Shown here piece after piece: positions 43,616-52,657 of a stretch of 64,000 nt of DNA (the first letter of the stretch is position 1; the number at the start of each line of letters is the position of its first letter). The notes beneath the pieces are model-generated. The model saw only the letters and a list, made by a program, of their open reading frames with translations. It searched no databases and was not told the origin of the DNA. This DNA comes from an uncultured Pseudomonas sp. GTDB lineage: Bacteria; Pseudomonadota; Gammaproteobacteria; Pseudomonadales; Pseudomonadaceae. The position numbers and the translations under genes are program-made. Location of the stretch: positions 1 to 64,000 of the forward strand of contig NZ_CAJYDW010000004.1 in the NCBI RefSeq assembly GCF_913774235.1, in the 5' to 3' direction.

Positions 43616-44398
43616 CTAGAGCGAAAAGCCGCCGTCCACGGCGATGGCCTGGCCGGTGACGTGGGGCGCCTGGGCCAGGTAGACCACCAACTGGCCCATG
43701 TCGGCTTCGGTCTGGGCCTCGCCCTGGGGCAGCAGGGTGGCCTGGTGGCGGGCCCAGGACTGTTCCTCGCTTTCCCCCGGCTGGCGCCAGCGCCCGGACA
43801 GGCCGTCTTCGCCGCGCCACATGCCGGTACCGACGATGCCGGGGCAGAGGGCGTTGACGGTGATGCCCTCGCGCGCGACCTCCTTGGCCAGGGCATTGCT
43901 GAAGCCGATCACGGCGAACTTGGAGGCGCTGTAGTGGGCGAGATCGGGAAAGCCGACCTTGCCGGCGATGGAGGCGGTGTTGACGATACGGCCGAAGCCT
44001 TGGGGGCGCATGACCTCCAGTTCGGCCTTGCAGCAGAGAAAGACGCCCTTGGCGTTGATGTCCAGGACCTGGTCCCAGGTCGCCTCGTCCAGTTCGCGCA
44101 CCGAGGCGATGCTGATGACGCCAGCGTTGTTCACCGCGATGTCCAGGCGACCCCAGTCGCTCTGGCAGCGCTGCACCATGGCCTGGACGCTGGCGGCATC
44201 GCGCACGTCCACGGCAATGGCCAGGGCGCGTCGCCCGATGGCCGCCACGGCGGCGGCGCCCCCTTGCGCCAGTTCCAGGGTCAGGTCGGCCACGGCGACA
44301 TCGGCGCCGGCCTCGGCCAGGGCAGTGACGATGCCGAGGCCGATGCCACGTCCGCCGCCCGTCACCAGGGCGGTCTTGCCAAGCAGGGGTGCGCTCAT
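43616..44398 (-). CDS. Short-chain dehydrogenase of the acetoin operon
   Basis: A 260-residue SDR: cofactor motif TGGGRGIG near residue 14, NNAG, catalytic Tyr-Lys in YSASK and AVDGGFSL at the end, as in acetoin/diacetyl reductases and related SDRs. It is the first gene after the sigma-54 promoter, ahead of acoX. It probably reduces or oxidises acetoin, diacetyl or butanediol stereoisomers, complementing the zinc enzyme at the other end. I use the ATG at 44398. Confidence 0.83.
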   Translation of the reverse strand: MSAPLLGKTALVTGGGRGIGLGIVTALAEAGADVAVADLTLELAQGGAAAVAAIGRRALAIAVDVRDAASVQAMVQRCQSDWGRLDIAVNNAGVISIASVRELDEATWDQVLDINAKGVFLCCKAELEVMRPQGFGRIVNTASIAGKVGFPDLAHYSASKFAVIGFSNALAKEVAREGITVNALCPGIVGTGMWRGEDGLSGRWRQPGESEEQSWARHQATLLPQGEAQTEADMGQLVVYLAQAPHVTGQAIAVDGGFSL

Positions 44399-44445
44399 GG
44401 GTCTGGCCCTCTTGTCGTTGTCGTGGGAGCGTCGCAGAGCCCTGA

Positions 44446-44460
44446 GCAAGGCCGGTGCCA
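44446..44460 (-). promoter_or_regulatory. Sigma-54 promoter of the aco operon
   Basis: TGGCAC-N5-TTGC on the minus strand is a perfect -24/-12 element. Transcription would begin about 12 bases further on, near 44435, giving a leader of roughly 37 bases before the SDR start. The adjacent activator gene is a sigma-54 protein, as expected. Confidence 0.88.
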
Positions 44461-44580
44461 GCTCGGCCTGAAATGCCTGCAGGCCAGGCCCAGCGTGGGT
44501 TTCGGGGGGTGGCTGAGGTCTTCCTCGGCGCCTTCGCGGGAGTCACGACGTCTCAGGACGGCGGCCGGCCGGCGAGACCG

Positions 44581-44597
44581 TGAGACGATTCGTCTCA
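44581..44597. promoter_or_regulatory. Likely AcoR upstream activator site
   Basis: TGAGACG-ATT-CGTCTCA is a perfect palindrome about 120 bases upstream of the -24 element, a normal distance for an enhancer-binding protein. A second CGTCTCA half-site lies at 44549-44555. Confidence 0.6.
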
Positions 44598-44699
44598 ACC
44601 GGCGACGGACTTGAAGCCAGGGCCGGTGGGGCGCTAAATGGAGGGCAGAACAATGACCGGCCTTCCATGCCATGACCGGACCTCAGGGAGAGACGCCCC

Positions 44700-46577
44700 A
44701 TGTTGTCTACCCAGGCCAGATACCACGCTCGCGCCGTCGACCAGGCGCTGCGTGCACCTTTGCGCAGCGCCAGCCCGCCTGGGCGCATCCTCGCGTCCTG
44801 GCGGCGTTCCTTCGAGCAGCACCATCTCGATCCGGGCTGCCTGCAAGGCCCACGCATCCTCTCGCGCTATGAACTGCGCCAGCACCAGCAGGCCGCCGAG
44901 GACTTCCTGCGCGTGGCCGATGGCGAACTGGGTGCCCTGCATGCGCGGGTCGAGGCGGCCGACTACTGCGTGCTGCTGGCCGACGCCCAGGGCCAGACCC
45001 TCGACTATCGGGTAAGCGAGCGTCTCGGCGACGACTGCCGCCGCGCGGGCCTCTACCTGGGCACCTGCTGGTCCGAGCAGGAGGAGGGCACCTGTGGCGT
45101 GGCCGCGGTGCTCACCGACCAGGCGCCGGTCACGGTGCACAAGGCCGATCACTTCCGCGCGGCCTTCGCCCACCTCACCTGCACCGCCGCCCCGGTGTTC
45201 GCCCCGAATGGCGAGTTGCTCGGGGTACTGGATGTCTCGGCGCCGCGCTCGCCGGACGACCGCCGCAGCCAGCTGCTGATCCAGCAATTCACCCGCGACA
45301 GCGCCCAGCGCATCGAGAACGCCTATTTCATGCACAGCGCCCGCGGCGACTGGGTACTCTGCGGCCACGCTCAGGCCAGCTACCTGGATACCCAGCCGGA
45401 GTTCCTGCTGGCCTGGGATCAGAGCGGCCGCCTGACCGGCTTGAATCGCCCGGCCCGGCAACTCTGCCTGAGCCAGCTCGGCTATCTTCCACAGCGGCTC
45501 GACGAGCTGTTCGGCCGCGCTGCCGCCGCGCGGCTCGGCGAGGATGACGGCGAACCCCTGCGCCTGGGCGAGACGAGCTTCCATGCCCGGGTACGGGCGC
45601 CGCGCCAGTGCCCGACGACGATCATCCCCCTGGTACGGACGGCTACCGAGCCCGAGCAGGAGCCGCGCGTCACCCGCGCCCTGGAAACCGCCCAGCGTCT
45701 GTATCGCCATGGCCTGCCGATCCTGGTCACCGGCGAAACCGGCACCGGCAAGGAGGTGTTCGCCCGCACCCTGCACCAGGGCGGCGATCGCGCGGCCAGG
45801 CCCTTCGTCGCTCTCAACTGTGCAGCCCTGCCGGAGAGCCTGATCGAGAGCGAACTCTTCGGCCATGCCCCCGGTGCCTTCACCGGCGCCCAGCGCCAGG
45901 GACGCGATGGCCTGATCGTGGCGGCCGATGGTGGCACCCTGTTCCTCGACGAGATCGGCGACATGCCCCTGCTCCTGCAGACCCGTCTGTTGCGGGTGCT
46001 GGCCGAAGGCGAAGTATTGCCGGTGGGCAGCGCCCAGCCGCGGCGGGTGGACGTGCGGCTGGTCTGCGCCACCCACCGGGATCTCGACGCCAGGGTCGCG
46101 GCTGGACTGTTTCGCGAAGACCTGCTCTATCGGCTCAATGGCGCCGTCTTCGGCTTGCCGCCGCTACGCGAGCGGGCCGACCGCCTGGCCTTGGCGCAGC
46201 GGCTGCTGGCGGAGGAAAGCGGCGACCGCCCTGCGCCGGAACTGGCGCCCCAGGTGCAGGAGGCCATCCTCGCCTATGACTGGCCAGGCAACGTGCGGGA
46301 GCTGCGCAATGCGCTACGTTATGCCTGTGCCCTCTGCGACGGCGGTCTCATTACCCTCGACCACCTGCCGGCCAGCGTGCAGAGGGGTTCGCCGCAGACC
46401 CTGGAGCCCAGCCCATCGGTCGACAGTCCCGAGCGCCGGGCCATCCTCGCGGCCCTGGTCCGCCATCGCTGGAAGGCCATCCCTGCCGCGCGAGCGCTGG
46501 GTATCTCCCGGGCGACGCTCTATCGGCGGCTCAAGCTGCACGGCATCGCCATGCCGCATCGGCAGCCCGAGGCCTGA
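44700..46577 (+). CDS. acoR: Sigma-54-dependent activator AcoR
   Basis: A 625-residue enhancer-binding protein, divergent from the aco operon. An N-terminal GAF-type sensor (about 80-215, with GTCWSEQEEGTCGV) is followed by the AAA+ domain (about 325-545) with Walker A GETGTGKE, GAFTGA loop that contacts sigma-54, and Walker B GGTLFLDEIGD, then a Fis-type helix-turn-helix (about 585-620) with ARALGISRATLYRRL. The match to AcoR of Ralstonia and Pseudomonas is good. The effector should be acetoin or acetaldehyde. Confidence 0.92.
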   Translation: MLSTQARYHARAVDQALRAPLRSASPPGRILASWRRSFEQHHLDPGCLQGPRILSRYELRQHQQAAEDFLRVADGELGALHARVEAADYCVLLADAQGQTLDYRVSERLGDDCRRAGLYLGTCWSEQEEGTCGVAAVLTDQAPVTVHKADHFRAAFAHLTCTAAPVFAPNGELLGVLDVSAPRSPDDRRSQLLIQQFTRDSAQRIENAYFMHSARGDWVLCGHAQASYLDTQPEFLLAWDQSGRLTGLNRPARQLCLSQLGYLPQRLDELFGRAAAARLGEDDGEPLRLGETSFHARVRAPRQCPTTIIPLVRTATEPEQEPRVTRALETAQRLYRHGLPILVTGETGTGKEVFARTLHQGGDRAARPFVALNCAALPESLIESELFGHAPGAFTGAQRQGRDGLIVAADGGTLFLDEIGDMPLLLQTRLLRVLAEGEVLPVGSAQPRRVDVRLVCATHRDLDARVAAGLFREDLLYRLNGAVFGLPPLRERADRLALAQRLLAEESGDRPAPELAPQVQEAILAYDWPGNVRELRNALRYACALCDGGLITLDHLPASVQRGSPQTLEPSPSVDSPERRAILAALVRHRWKAIPAARALGISRATLYRRLKLHGIAMPHRQPEA

Positions 46578-46738
46578 GGTCTGCCGCAGTAGGGTGCATC
46601 GAGCGCTTCACGACGGCAGCTCTACGGCGGATGGAGATCGACCGGCATCCGCCCAAGGCGGCTGCTTCGGGCAATCTGCAGGGCCCGATCAGGCCGAGCG
46701 GGGCGAACTTCTGCGGTACGGCAGAACCAGCCAAAGGC

Positions 46739-47230
46739 TCAATGACGGGGCCTAGCCCTGTCCAGGCTGCCGAACTCGGGGCTCACGATGAGCAGGGAGG
46801 CAAGATCGCCATGGCCGCGCAGGGTGGCTGCAAGGCCCAGGGCGAGCGTTTTTCCGGTGCACAGCAGCACCGTCGGGGCCATTTCCTCCAGCAAGGCCGC
46901 CAGCTCAGGCCAGACCGCCGAACCAAGTTCCAGTCTGGGCAGCAGCGGCAGTCCCTCTGCCAGCATGACCTGGGCATGGCCGTACATGTCGGCATTGGTG
47001 AGCCTGGCGTCCTGCTCCGGCCCCGACACCAGCAGGATGCGGCGATGACCGAGCGTGAGCAGGTGGCGGGTGGCCCGCGCTATGCGCTGGCCGCGGCCCC
47101 GGGCCGCCAGGCAGCGGACGGCTTCGGCGCTGGGGCTCAGGTGTCGCAAGGGGGCGGGTAGGGCGCTGAACAGGTGGACGGCGGGGCGGGTATCCATCGA
47201 GTGGCCTCTGCCGCGGCGTTGGGCGGTCAA
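46739..47230 (-). pseudogene. LacI-type regulator fragment
   Basis: The frame contains a LacI effector-domain piece: ATRHLLTLGHRRILLVSG, a central ALLEEMAPTVLLCTGKTLALGLAATL stretch, then SLLIVSPEFGSLD. The N-terminal helix-turn-helix is missing, the sequence before ARATRH is unlike a LacI linker, and the end is cut short at PRH. It is therefore a remnant or a badly truncated gene. The rest of 46578-47402 holds nothing else that I can support. Confidence 0.6.
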
Positions 47231-47402
47231 GAGGTCCAGCGTGCCAGCGGTCGATGGCAGCTTCGTGACACCGTCTAGCGACAGCTACCAGCCGGCGCTC
47301 CCGGACATCCCTCGGCAGGTGAAAGGCCCCATACAGAGGCTTGCGTTCCCCAGCGCGACGGCTAGCCTGAAAAGGTGACGTTCCTTCGTCGGGAGCCTGC
47401 GC

Positions 47403-47684
47403 ATGGACAGATTGCACGAACGTTTGGCCAAACTCGATCCGCCCGTCCGCCACCAGTTGGATCGCTGCAGCGACGGCCTCCTGGTTACCCTCATCGAGCC
47501 GGATCACAACGCCCGGGTGTCGCGGCTGATCAGGGCCGATGACCTGCACGAGGTCGAGCGGATCAATCTGATCCTGCTGCACGCCATCAACGAATTGCGC
47601 CGCAAGGGCGCCCAGGTGCCCCTCGACAAGGACACCGTGCTGGTGACGCGCCTGCCGCGCGATGACGTTCTCTCGGCCAGCTGA
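47403..47684 (+). CDS. Small conserved Pseudomonas protein (possibly DUF3509-like)
   Basis: A 93-residue protein. It has a short acidic/helical layout (LLVTLIEPDHNARVSRLI, then INLILLHAINELRRKG) resembling small Pseudomonas DUF3509-type proteins, though I am not certain of the family. It is convergent with the AtuA-like operon. Function is unknown. Confidence 0.55.
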   Translation: MDRLHERLAKLDPPVRHQLDRCSDGLLVTLIEPDHNARVSRLIRADDLHEVERINLILLHAINELRRKGAQVPLDKDTVLVTRLPRDDVLSAS

Positions 47685-47693
47685 GCGCCAGGC

Positions 47694-48008
47694 TCAGTCC
47701 TCCAGCTCCAGATCCAGCAGCGCCGCGCCCAGGCCCTTGCCGTGGGCGTCCAGCGCCAGCGAGCGGGTGACGCCGCCGCGCAGGGCGCCCGGCAGCACGA
47801 AGTTCAGCGCGCCCAGGGCGGGCAATTCGTAGCGGCGCACGGGCGCGGCGTCGGTGGGGCGGCTGTCGGCGAACCAGGCGGCGACCCGTTCCGCGGTGAG
47901 CGCCTGGCGCAGGCGCTCGAAGTCTTCGCGGCGATAGGCGATCACCGCCATGTTCGAAATGTCCCCCTTGTCGCCGGTACGGACGTGGGCGATCTCGCGC
48001 AGTTTCAT
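47694..48008 (-). CDS. AtuA-like small companion protein
   Basis: A 104-residue protein started at the ATG at 48008 (MKLREIAHVRTGDKGD), which overlaps the upstream AtuA-like gene by four bases. It matches the C-terminal AtuA-associated domain found in many genomes fused to, or next to, DUF1446 proteins: RTGDKGDISNMAVIAY and LGALNFVLPGALRGGVTRSLALD are its marks. It almost certainly works with the larger protein. The reaction is not known. Confidence 0.78.
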   Translation of the reverse strand: MKLREIAHVRTGDKGDISNMAVIAYRREDFERLRQALTAERVAAWFADSRPTDAAPVRRYELPALGALNFVLPGALRGGVTRSLALDAHGKGLGAALLDLELED

Positions 48009-49357
48009 GGCAGCGTCTCCAACTCCAGGGTAGGGGTGACGGCCGCACGCGGCCACAGCAGCGAAGCCACGGCGATGACCTCGCGGACCGCCTTGGTGGC
48101 GCCGCCACCGCCGGCTGGGCCATTGGTGTAGAGGGTTTCCACCTCGTTGCCGATCTGCACCGCCGCCGCCCGGCTGGCGCAGCGACCGACGACGCGCAGC
48201 CGCACCTCCCAGGGTTCGCCGCTGGCGCGCGCGGCCAGGGTCGCGCCGTGCAGGGCGTCGCAGCCGATCAGTTCGCAGCGCAGTTCTTCCACCGGTACGC
48301 CGCAGAGTTGCAGGCGTTCGCGCACCACGTCAGCCGCCAGCCGGGCCCGGCCCACGGCGCCAGGGCCGGCATAGGAGATCTGGCCTTCGCCGTGCCAGCC
48401 GTCGCGATAACCCACCGAGACCTTGAGCTGCTCGGGGCGCGCCCCGCCCCGGGCACCGCTGACCGCGACCCGGTCGGGCGCGGACTGCTGCAGGGCGACA
48501 CCGGAAAAGTCGGCGGTGACGTCCGGCGTCAGATAGGCCGCCGGATCGTGGACCTCATAGAGCAGCTGTTCGGTGCAGGTCGCCGGGGTCACGCAACCGC
48601 CGGAGCCGGCCACCTTGGTGATCGTGGCATGGCCATCGGCGTCGACCTCGGCCAGGGGAAAGCCCAGGCGCGCAAGGTCAGGCACGTCCTTGTAGCCGGG
48701 ATCGGCGAAGTAGCCGCCGGTGACCTGGCCAGCGCATTCCAGCAGGTGGCCGACCAGGGTGCCGCGTCCACGCCGCTCCCAGTCATCCGCCGCCCAGCCG
48801 AATTCATGTACCAGGGGCGCCAGGAACAGCGAGGGATCGGCCACCCGCCCGGTGACGATGACATCGGCGTCCGCTGCCAGTGCCTGGACGATGCCTTCCA
48901 CCCCCAGGTAGGCATTGGCCGAGATCACCCGATCGCCCAGCTCGGCCAGGGTCTGGCCGTTGTCCAGCCGGGCGTCGGCGGGCAACTGCGCCAGCACGTC
49001 GTCGCCAGCCACGGCAGCGATCTTCAGCCCGGCTACGCCTAGCTCCCGCGCCAGGGCCGCGACCTTGCGCGCCGCGGCGGAGGGATGGGCGGCGCCCATG
49101 TTGGTGATCACCCGCAGGCGCGGTCGGCCGGCCTGGCGCAGCAGCGGCAGGATGCGGCGCATCCTGGCTTCCAGCAGCGGATCGAAACCGGCCTCGGGAT
49201 CGGCCAGCCGCGCCTGTTGCGCCAGGGCGATGGTACGTTCGGCCAGGCATTCGAAGACCAGGTAGTCGAGCCGGCCGTGCTCGGCCAGCTCCACGGCGGG
49301 TTCGATGCGATCGCCGGAATAGCCGGCGCCGCAGCCGATGCGAAGAAGACGGCTCAT
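48005..49357 (-). CDS. AtuA-like (DUF1446, acyclic terpene utilisation family) protein
   Basis: A 450-residue protein of the AtuA/DUF1446 family: IGCGAGYSGDRIEPAVELAEHG, then the TNMGAAHP, VTGRVADPSLFLAPL and KVAGSGGCVTPATC segments. The founding member is needed for citronellol-type terpene use, but here there is no atuC/atuF carboxylase. Instead it is downstream of a CitMHS transporter and followed by its small partner, so the substrate is more likely a hydroxy- or poly-carboxylate. GGGAGTC precedes the start and the gene abuts the transporter stop. Confidence 0.8.
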   Translation of the reverse strand: MSRLLRIGCGAGYSGDRIEPAVELAEHGRLDYLVFECLAERTIALAQQARLADPEAGFDPLLEARMRRILPLLRQAGRPRLRVITNMGAAHPSAAARKVAALARELGVAGLKIAAVAGDDVLAQLPADARLDNGQTLAELGDRVISANAYLGVEGIVQALAADADVIVTGRVADPSLFLAPLVHEFGWAADDWERRGRGTLVGHLLECAGQVTGGYFADPGYKDVPDLARLGFPLAEVDADGHATITKVAGSGGCVTPATCTEQLLYEVHDPAAYLTPDVTADFSGVALQQSAPDRVAVSGARGGARPEQLKVSVGYRDGWHGEGQISYAGPGAVGRARLAADVVRERLQLCGVPVEELRCELIGCDALHGATLAARASGEPWEVRLRVVGRCASRAAAVQIGNEVETLYTNGPAGGGGATKAVREVIAVASLLWPRAAVTPTLELETLP

Positions 49358-50668
49358 CTAGAAGACTCCCAGGAGCAGGGCGGTCAGGGTCATCAGCACC
49401 GAGGCCGCGAACAGGAAGGGGATTGTGAAGCGTTGGTGATCGGCCAGGTCCAGCTTGCACAGGCCTACCAGCAGGAAGGTCGCCGGGGTCAGGGGGCTGA
49501 CCGGGAAACCGGTGGTGTGCACCCCGAGCAGCGAGGCCTGAGCCACCTGCACCGGATCGACGCCGAGGTTGCGGCCGACCTCGGCGATCACCGGCATGAC
49601 GCCGAAGTAGAAGGAATCCGGATCGAACAGCAGGCTCAGCGGCATGGACAGGAAGCCCACCACCGCCGGGATCAGCTGGCCATGTCCGGCCGGGATGCCG
49701 GCCACCGCCACCTGGGCCATGGCCTTGAGCATGCCGCTGCCCTGCATGATGCCGGTGAAGACGCCAGCGGCGAACAGGATGCTGGCCATGGTCAGGGCGG
49801 TCTTGGCGTGGGCGTCGATGCGCGCCTTCTGGGCGTCCACCGAGGGGTAGTTCAGGCAGAGCGCGGCCACGGTGCCGAGCATGAACATCACCACCGGATC
49901 GACCCAGCCGGCGATCATCACGCCCATCACCACCAGGGTCAGCAGCAGGTTGATCCAGAAGCGCTGCGGACGACGCAGGGCGCGCTCGGCCTCGCTGAGC
50001 ACCCGCTCCGGCGCGGCGCCGGCACCACCGTCCGCCAGCCAGGGCGCCTGGCCGGCCAGGGTCAGGCGCTTTTCTTCACGACGACCGAGCCACCAGGCAC
50101 TGGCGAAGACGAAGGCCAGGCCCACCAGTTGCACCGGGATCAGCGGCTGGAAGAGGTCGGCCACCGGTACGTGCAGCGCGGCGGACGAGCGCAGCACCGG
50201 CCCGGTCCAGGGCAGGAAGTTGACCCCGGCGGCCATGGCGGCCACGCAGGCGAGGATGCGCCGGTCCAGGCCCAGGCGGGTGTAGAGCGGCAGCATGGCC
50301 GGGATGGTCACCAGGAAGGTCACCGCGCCGGAGCCGTCCAGGTGCACCAGCAGGGCGAGCAGGGCGCTGCCGCAGACGATGCGCGTCGGCCGGGTGCCGA
50401 CGGTGCGCAGGATACGGTCGATGATGGGATCGAGCATCCCGGCGTCGGTCATGATGCCGAAGAACAGGATGGCGAAGACGAACATGCCGATCACCGGGGC
50501 GACGCCCTTGATGCCGGCGATGATGAAGGCGCTGGTGCCCAGGCCGAAGCCACCGATCAGCGCCGCGGCGATGGGGATGACGATCAGGGCGACCAGGGGC
50601 GAGACGCGTTTGCTCATGACCGCGACGAGCAACGCGAGAATGGTGACGACACCGAGCAGGGCGAGCAT
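49358..50668 (-). CDS. CitMHS family transporter (paralogue)
   Basis: A 436-residue carrier started at the ATG at 50668 with AAGGAG upstream. It shares with the 16599 gene the start MLALLGVVTI, the MSKRVSPLVAL stretch, FAILFFGIMTDAGMLDP and a DPDSFYFGVMP region near the end. The conserved aspartate region reads HLDGSGAVTFLV. About 12 helices are visible. Transcribed with the AtuA-like pair and divergent from a LysR gene. Substrate is probably a polycarboxylate that the AtuA-like protein processes. Confidence 0.85.
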   Translation of the reverse strand: MLALLGVVTILALLVAVMSKRVSPLVALIVIPIAAALIGGFGLGTSAFIIAGIKGVAPVIGMFVFAILFFGIMTDAGMLDPIIDRILRTVGTRPTRIVCGSALLALLVHLDGSGAVTFLVTIPAMLPLYTRLGLDRRILACVAAMAAGVNFLPWTGPVLRSSAALHVPVADLFQPLIPVQLVGLAFVFASAWWLGRREEKRLTLAGQAPWLADGGAGAAPERVLSEAERALRRPQRFWINLLLTLVVMGVMIAGWVDPVVMFMLGTVAALCLNYPSVDAQKARIDAHAKTALTMASILFAAGVFTGIMQGSGMLKAMAQVAVAGIPAGHGQLIPAVVGFLSMPLSLLFDPDSFYFGVMPVIAEVGRNLGVDPVQVAQASLLGVHTTGFPVSPLTPATFLLVGLCKLDLADHQRFTIPFLFAASVLMTLTALLLGVF

Positions 50669-50715
50669 GGCGGACTCCTTGGACCGTGGCGCGGCAGGCG
50701 GGCGCACGGGAGGTT

Positions 50716-50723
50716 TTGTTGTT
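50716..50723 (-). promoter_or_regulatory. Crc/Hfq-like CA motif in the CitMHS leader
   Basis: AACAACAA on the minus strand, about 47 bases before the CitMHS start. It is further from the start than the other motifs, so it acts only if transcription begins upstream of it. Confidence 0.35.
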
Positions 50724-50796
50724 GTGGGTCCAGTATTCGAAGACGTCCGAGGTCCTGTAAATTGGAATCTTCCGAAGCAGCGTTCAGAAAAACAAA

Positions 50797-51678
50797 ATGA
50801 AGAATCTGCTCCAGCATGTGCAGGCCTTTCTCGCCGTGGCCCGCCAGGGCTCCTTCGCCCGGGCGGCGGAGGAATTGCACCTGTCACCCCCGGCGCTCAC
50901 CGTGCAGATCCAGCAACTCGAAGCCTGGCTGGAGGTGCAGCTGCTGGAGCGCACCCCGCGGCGGGTCCAGCTGACCACTGCCGGGGAAGAACTGCGCGGC
51001 CCCCTGGAGCGCATCCTGGTGGACCTGGGCGATGTCCAGACCCACGCCCGGGACCTGGCCGGCCTGCGCCGCGGGCGGATCACCCTGGCGGCCCTGCCGT
51101 CGTTTTTCATGGGGCCCTTTCCCGAATTGCTGAAGACCTTCCAGGCCCGTCATCCGGCCATCGAGGTGCTCCTGCAGGACGTGGTGGCCGGCCGGGTCGA
51201 GGCGCTGGTCAGGGAAGGGCAGGTGGACCTGGGCATCGGCGTCCGCCCGCGGGCCGTGGGTCTAGACTTCCAGCCGCTGTATGTCGATCACCTGCAGCTG
51301 TTCGTCCCCCGCGACCATCCCTGGGCGGCCCGCACCCAGATCACCCTGGGCGAACTCGACGCCGTGCCCCTGCTGCTCACCGGGCGTGACAGCAGCGTGC
51401 GCGAGTGCCTGGACTTCGCCTTCGCCGCGGCTGGTCTGCGCCTGGTGGCGGCCCTGGAGGCCAACTACATGAGCACCCTGCTGGCCTTGGTGGCAGCCGG
51501 TCAGGGCCTGGCCCTGCTGCCGGAATCGGCCGGTGGCGAGGCCCCGGTGGTGGCCCTGCCGGTCCGCGGCGAGAGCCTGGCCCGGCCGGTGGGCATCCTG
51601 ACGCCCACCGGCCGCAGCCTGACCCCGGCGGCCCAGGCATTCGTCGCCTTGCTTCGGGAGCGGCTGCAGGCAGGCTAG
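50797..51678 (+). CDS. LysR-family regulator, likely for the AtuA-like operon
   Basis: A 293-residue LysR protein; recognition region SFARAAEELHLSPPALTVQI, effector domain after about residue 90. It is divergent from the CitMHS/AtuA-like operon over 128 bases, so it is the obvious regulator. Its stop overlaps the convergent LysR gene by four bases. Confidence 0.85.
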   Translation: MKNLLQHVQAFLAVARQGSFARAAEELHLSPPALTVQIQQLEAWLEVQLLERTPRRVQLTTAGEELRGPLERILVDLGDVQTHARDLAGLRRGRITLAALPSFFMGPFPELLKTFQARHPAIEVLLQDVVAGRVEALVREGQVDLGIGVRPRAVGLDFQPLYVDHLQLFVPRDHPWAARTQITLGELDAVPLLLTGRDSSVRECLDFAFAAAGLRLVAALEANYMSTLLALVAAGQGLALLPESAGGEAPVVALPVRGESLARPVGILTPTGRSLTPAAQAFVALLRERLQAG

Positions 51679-52586
51679 TACTCGAAGGGCTGGCCCAGCT
51701 CCTGTTGCAGCCAGTCGAGAAAGCGGCGTACCCGGGCGTAGCGCGAGTGCGCCCGGGGAAACACCAGGTGGTGAGCGGCCACCGGCAGGTCGTCATCCTG
51801 GGGCAGTACCCGTACCAGATCGCCCCGGACCAGATAGTCCGCCGCCAGTACCGTGCTCTCCAGGGCGAAGCCCAGGCCATGGCGAGCGGCTTCCAGGGTC
51901 ATGTAGGAGCGATCGAAACTCAGGGTGTAGGGTCGCTCCGGCAGCGCCAGGCCCTGCTGGGCGAACCAGTTGGGCCACTTCATCAGGGTGGCCTCGGATA
52001 GGATCAGCTCGCTGTGCAGCAGATCCGCCGGCGATTGGACCGGACGTTTTTCCAGCAACTGCGGCGCGGCCAGGACCGCCAGGCGTTCGCGCTGCAGGGT
52101 GCGGATCTCCAGGTTCGGCCAGTTGGGCAGGCCGTGGCGGATGTCTATGTCGACCTTGTCGCGGCTGAAATGCAGGGATTCGTAGGAACAGGAAAGATTG
52201 ATCTGCAGGTCGGGATGACTCTGGCGGAACTGTTCCAGCCGTGGCATCAGCCAGAGCAGGCCGAAGCTCGGCGCTGAGTGCAGGCGCAGGCATTCCAGGC
52301 CGGCATCGCTGGCCGCGCGATCCGTGGCCATGGCCAGCCGATGCAGCACCTCGCTGACCTCTTCCAGGTATTGCTCCCCGGCAGGGGTCAGGGTCATGCC
52401 GCGGGCACCGCGGACGAAGAGGGCACGCCCCACCAGGGCTTCCAGCTTGGCCAACTGATGGCTGACCGCCGATGGCGTCAGCGCCAGTTGCTCGGCGGCC
52501 CGGGCGACGTTGGCGAAGCGGGCGGTCTGCTCGAAGGCTTGAAGGGCCTTCAGGGGTGGCAGGGAAAGCGTCTTGCCGGAATCCAT
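51675..52586 (-). CDS. LysR-family regulator, GcvA-like subgroup
   Basis: A 303-residue LysR protein started at the ATG at 52586 with AGGAG upstream. The N-terminus LPPLKALQAFEQTARFANVARAAEQLALTPSAVSHQ is typical of the GcvA/AmpR subgroup. It is divergent from the SDR-MFS-transketolase operon across a palindrome with T-N11-A geometry, so it is the likely regulator of that unit. The effector is unknown. Confidence 0.87.
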   Translation of the reverse strand: MDSGKTLSLPPLKALQAFEQTARFANVARAAEQLALTPSAVSHQLAKLEALVGRALFVRGARGMTLTPAGEQYLEEVSEVLHRLAMATDRAASDAGLECLRLHSAPSFGLLWLMPRLEQFRQSHPDLQINLSCSYESLHFSRDKVDIDIRHGLPNWPNLEIRTLQRERLAVLAAPQLLEKRPVQSPADLLHSELILSEATLMKWPNWFAQQGLALPERPYTLSFDRSYMTLEAARHGLGFALESTVLAADYLVRGDLVRVLPQDDDLPVAAHHLVFPRAHSRYARVRRFLDWLQQELGQPFEY

Positions 52587-52657
52587 GGGGCGCAGCTCCT
52601 GTGGCCAGTTCGAGTCTGATTGTCGAGAGACCTGGCCCGGCTGCCAAGCCGCAGGCA

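Noticed and set aside
49085-50800. 571-residue plus-strand frame rich in H, G, E and Q
   Set aside because: Antisense to the AtuA-like and CitMHS genes; composition is that of a reversed membrane-protein gene.
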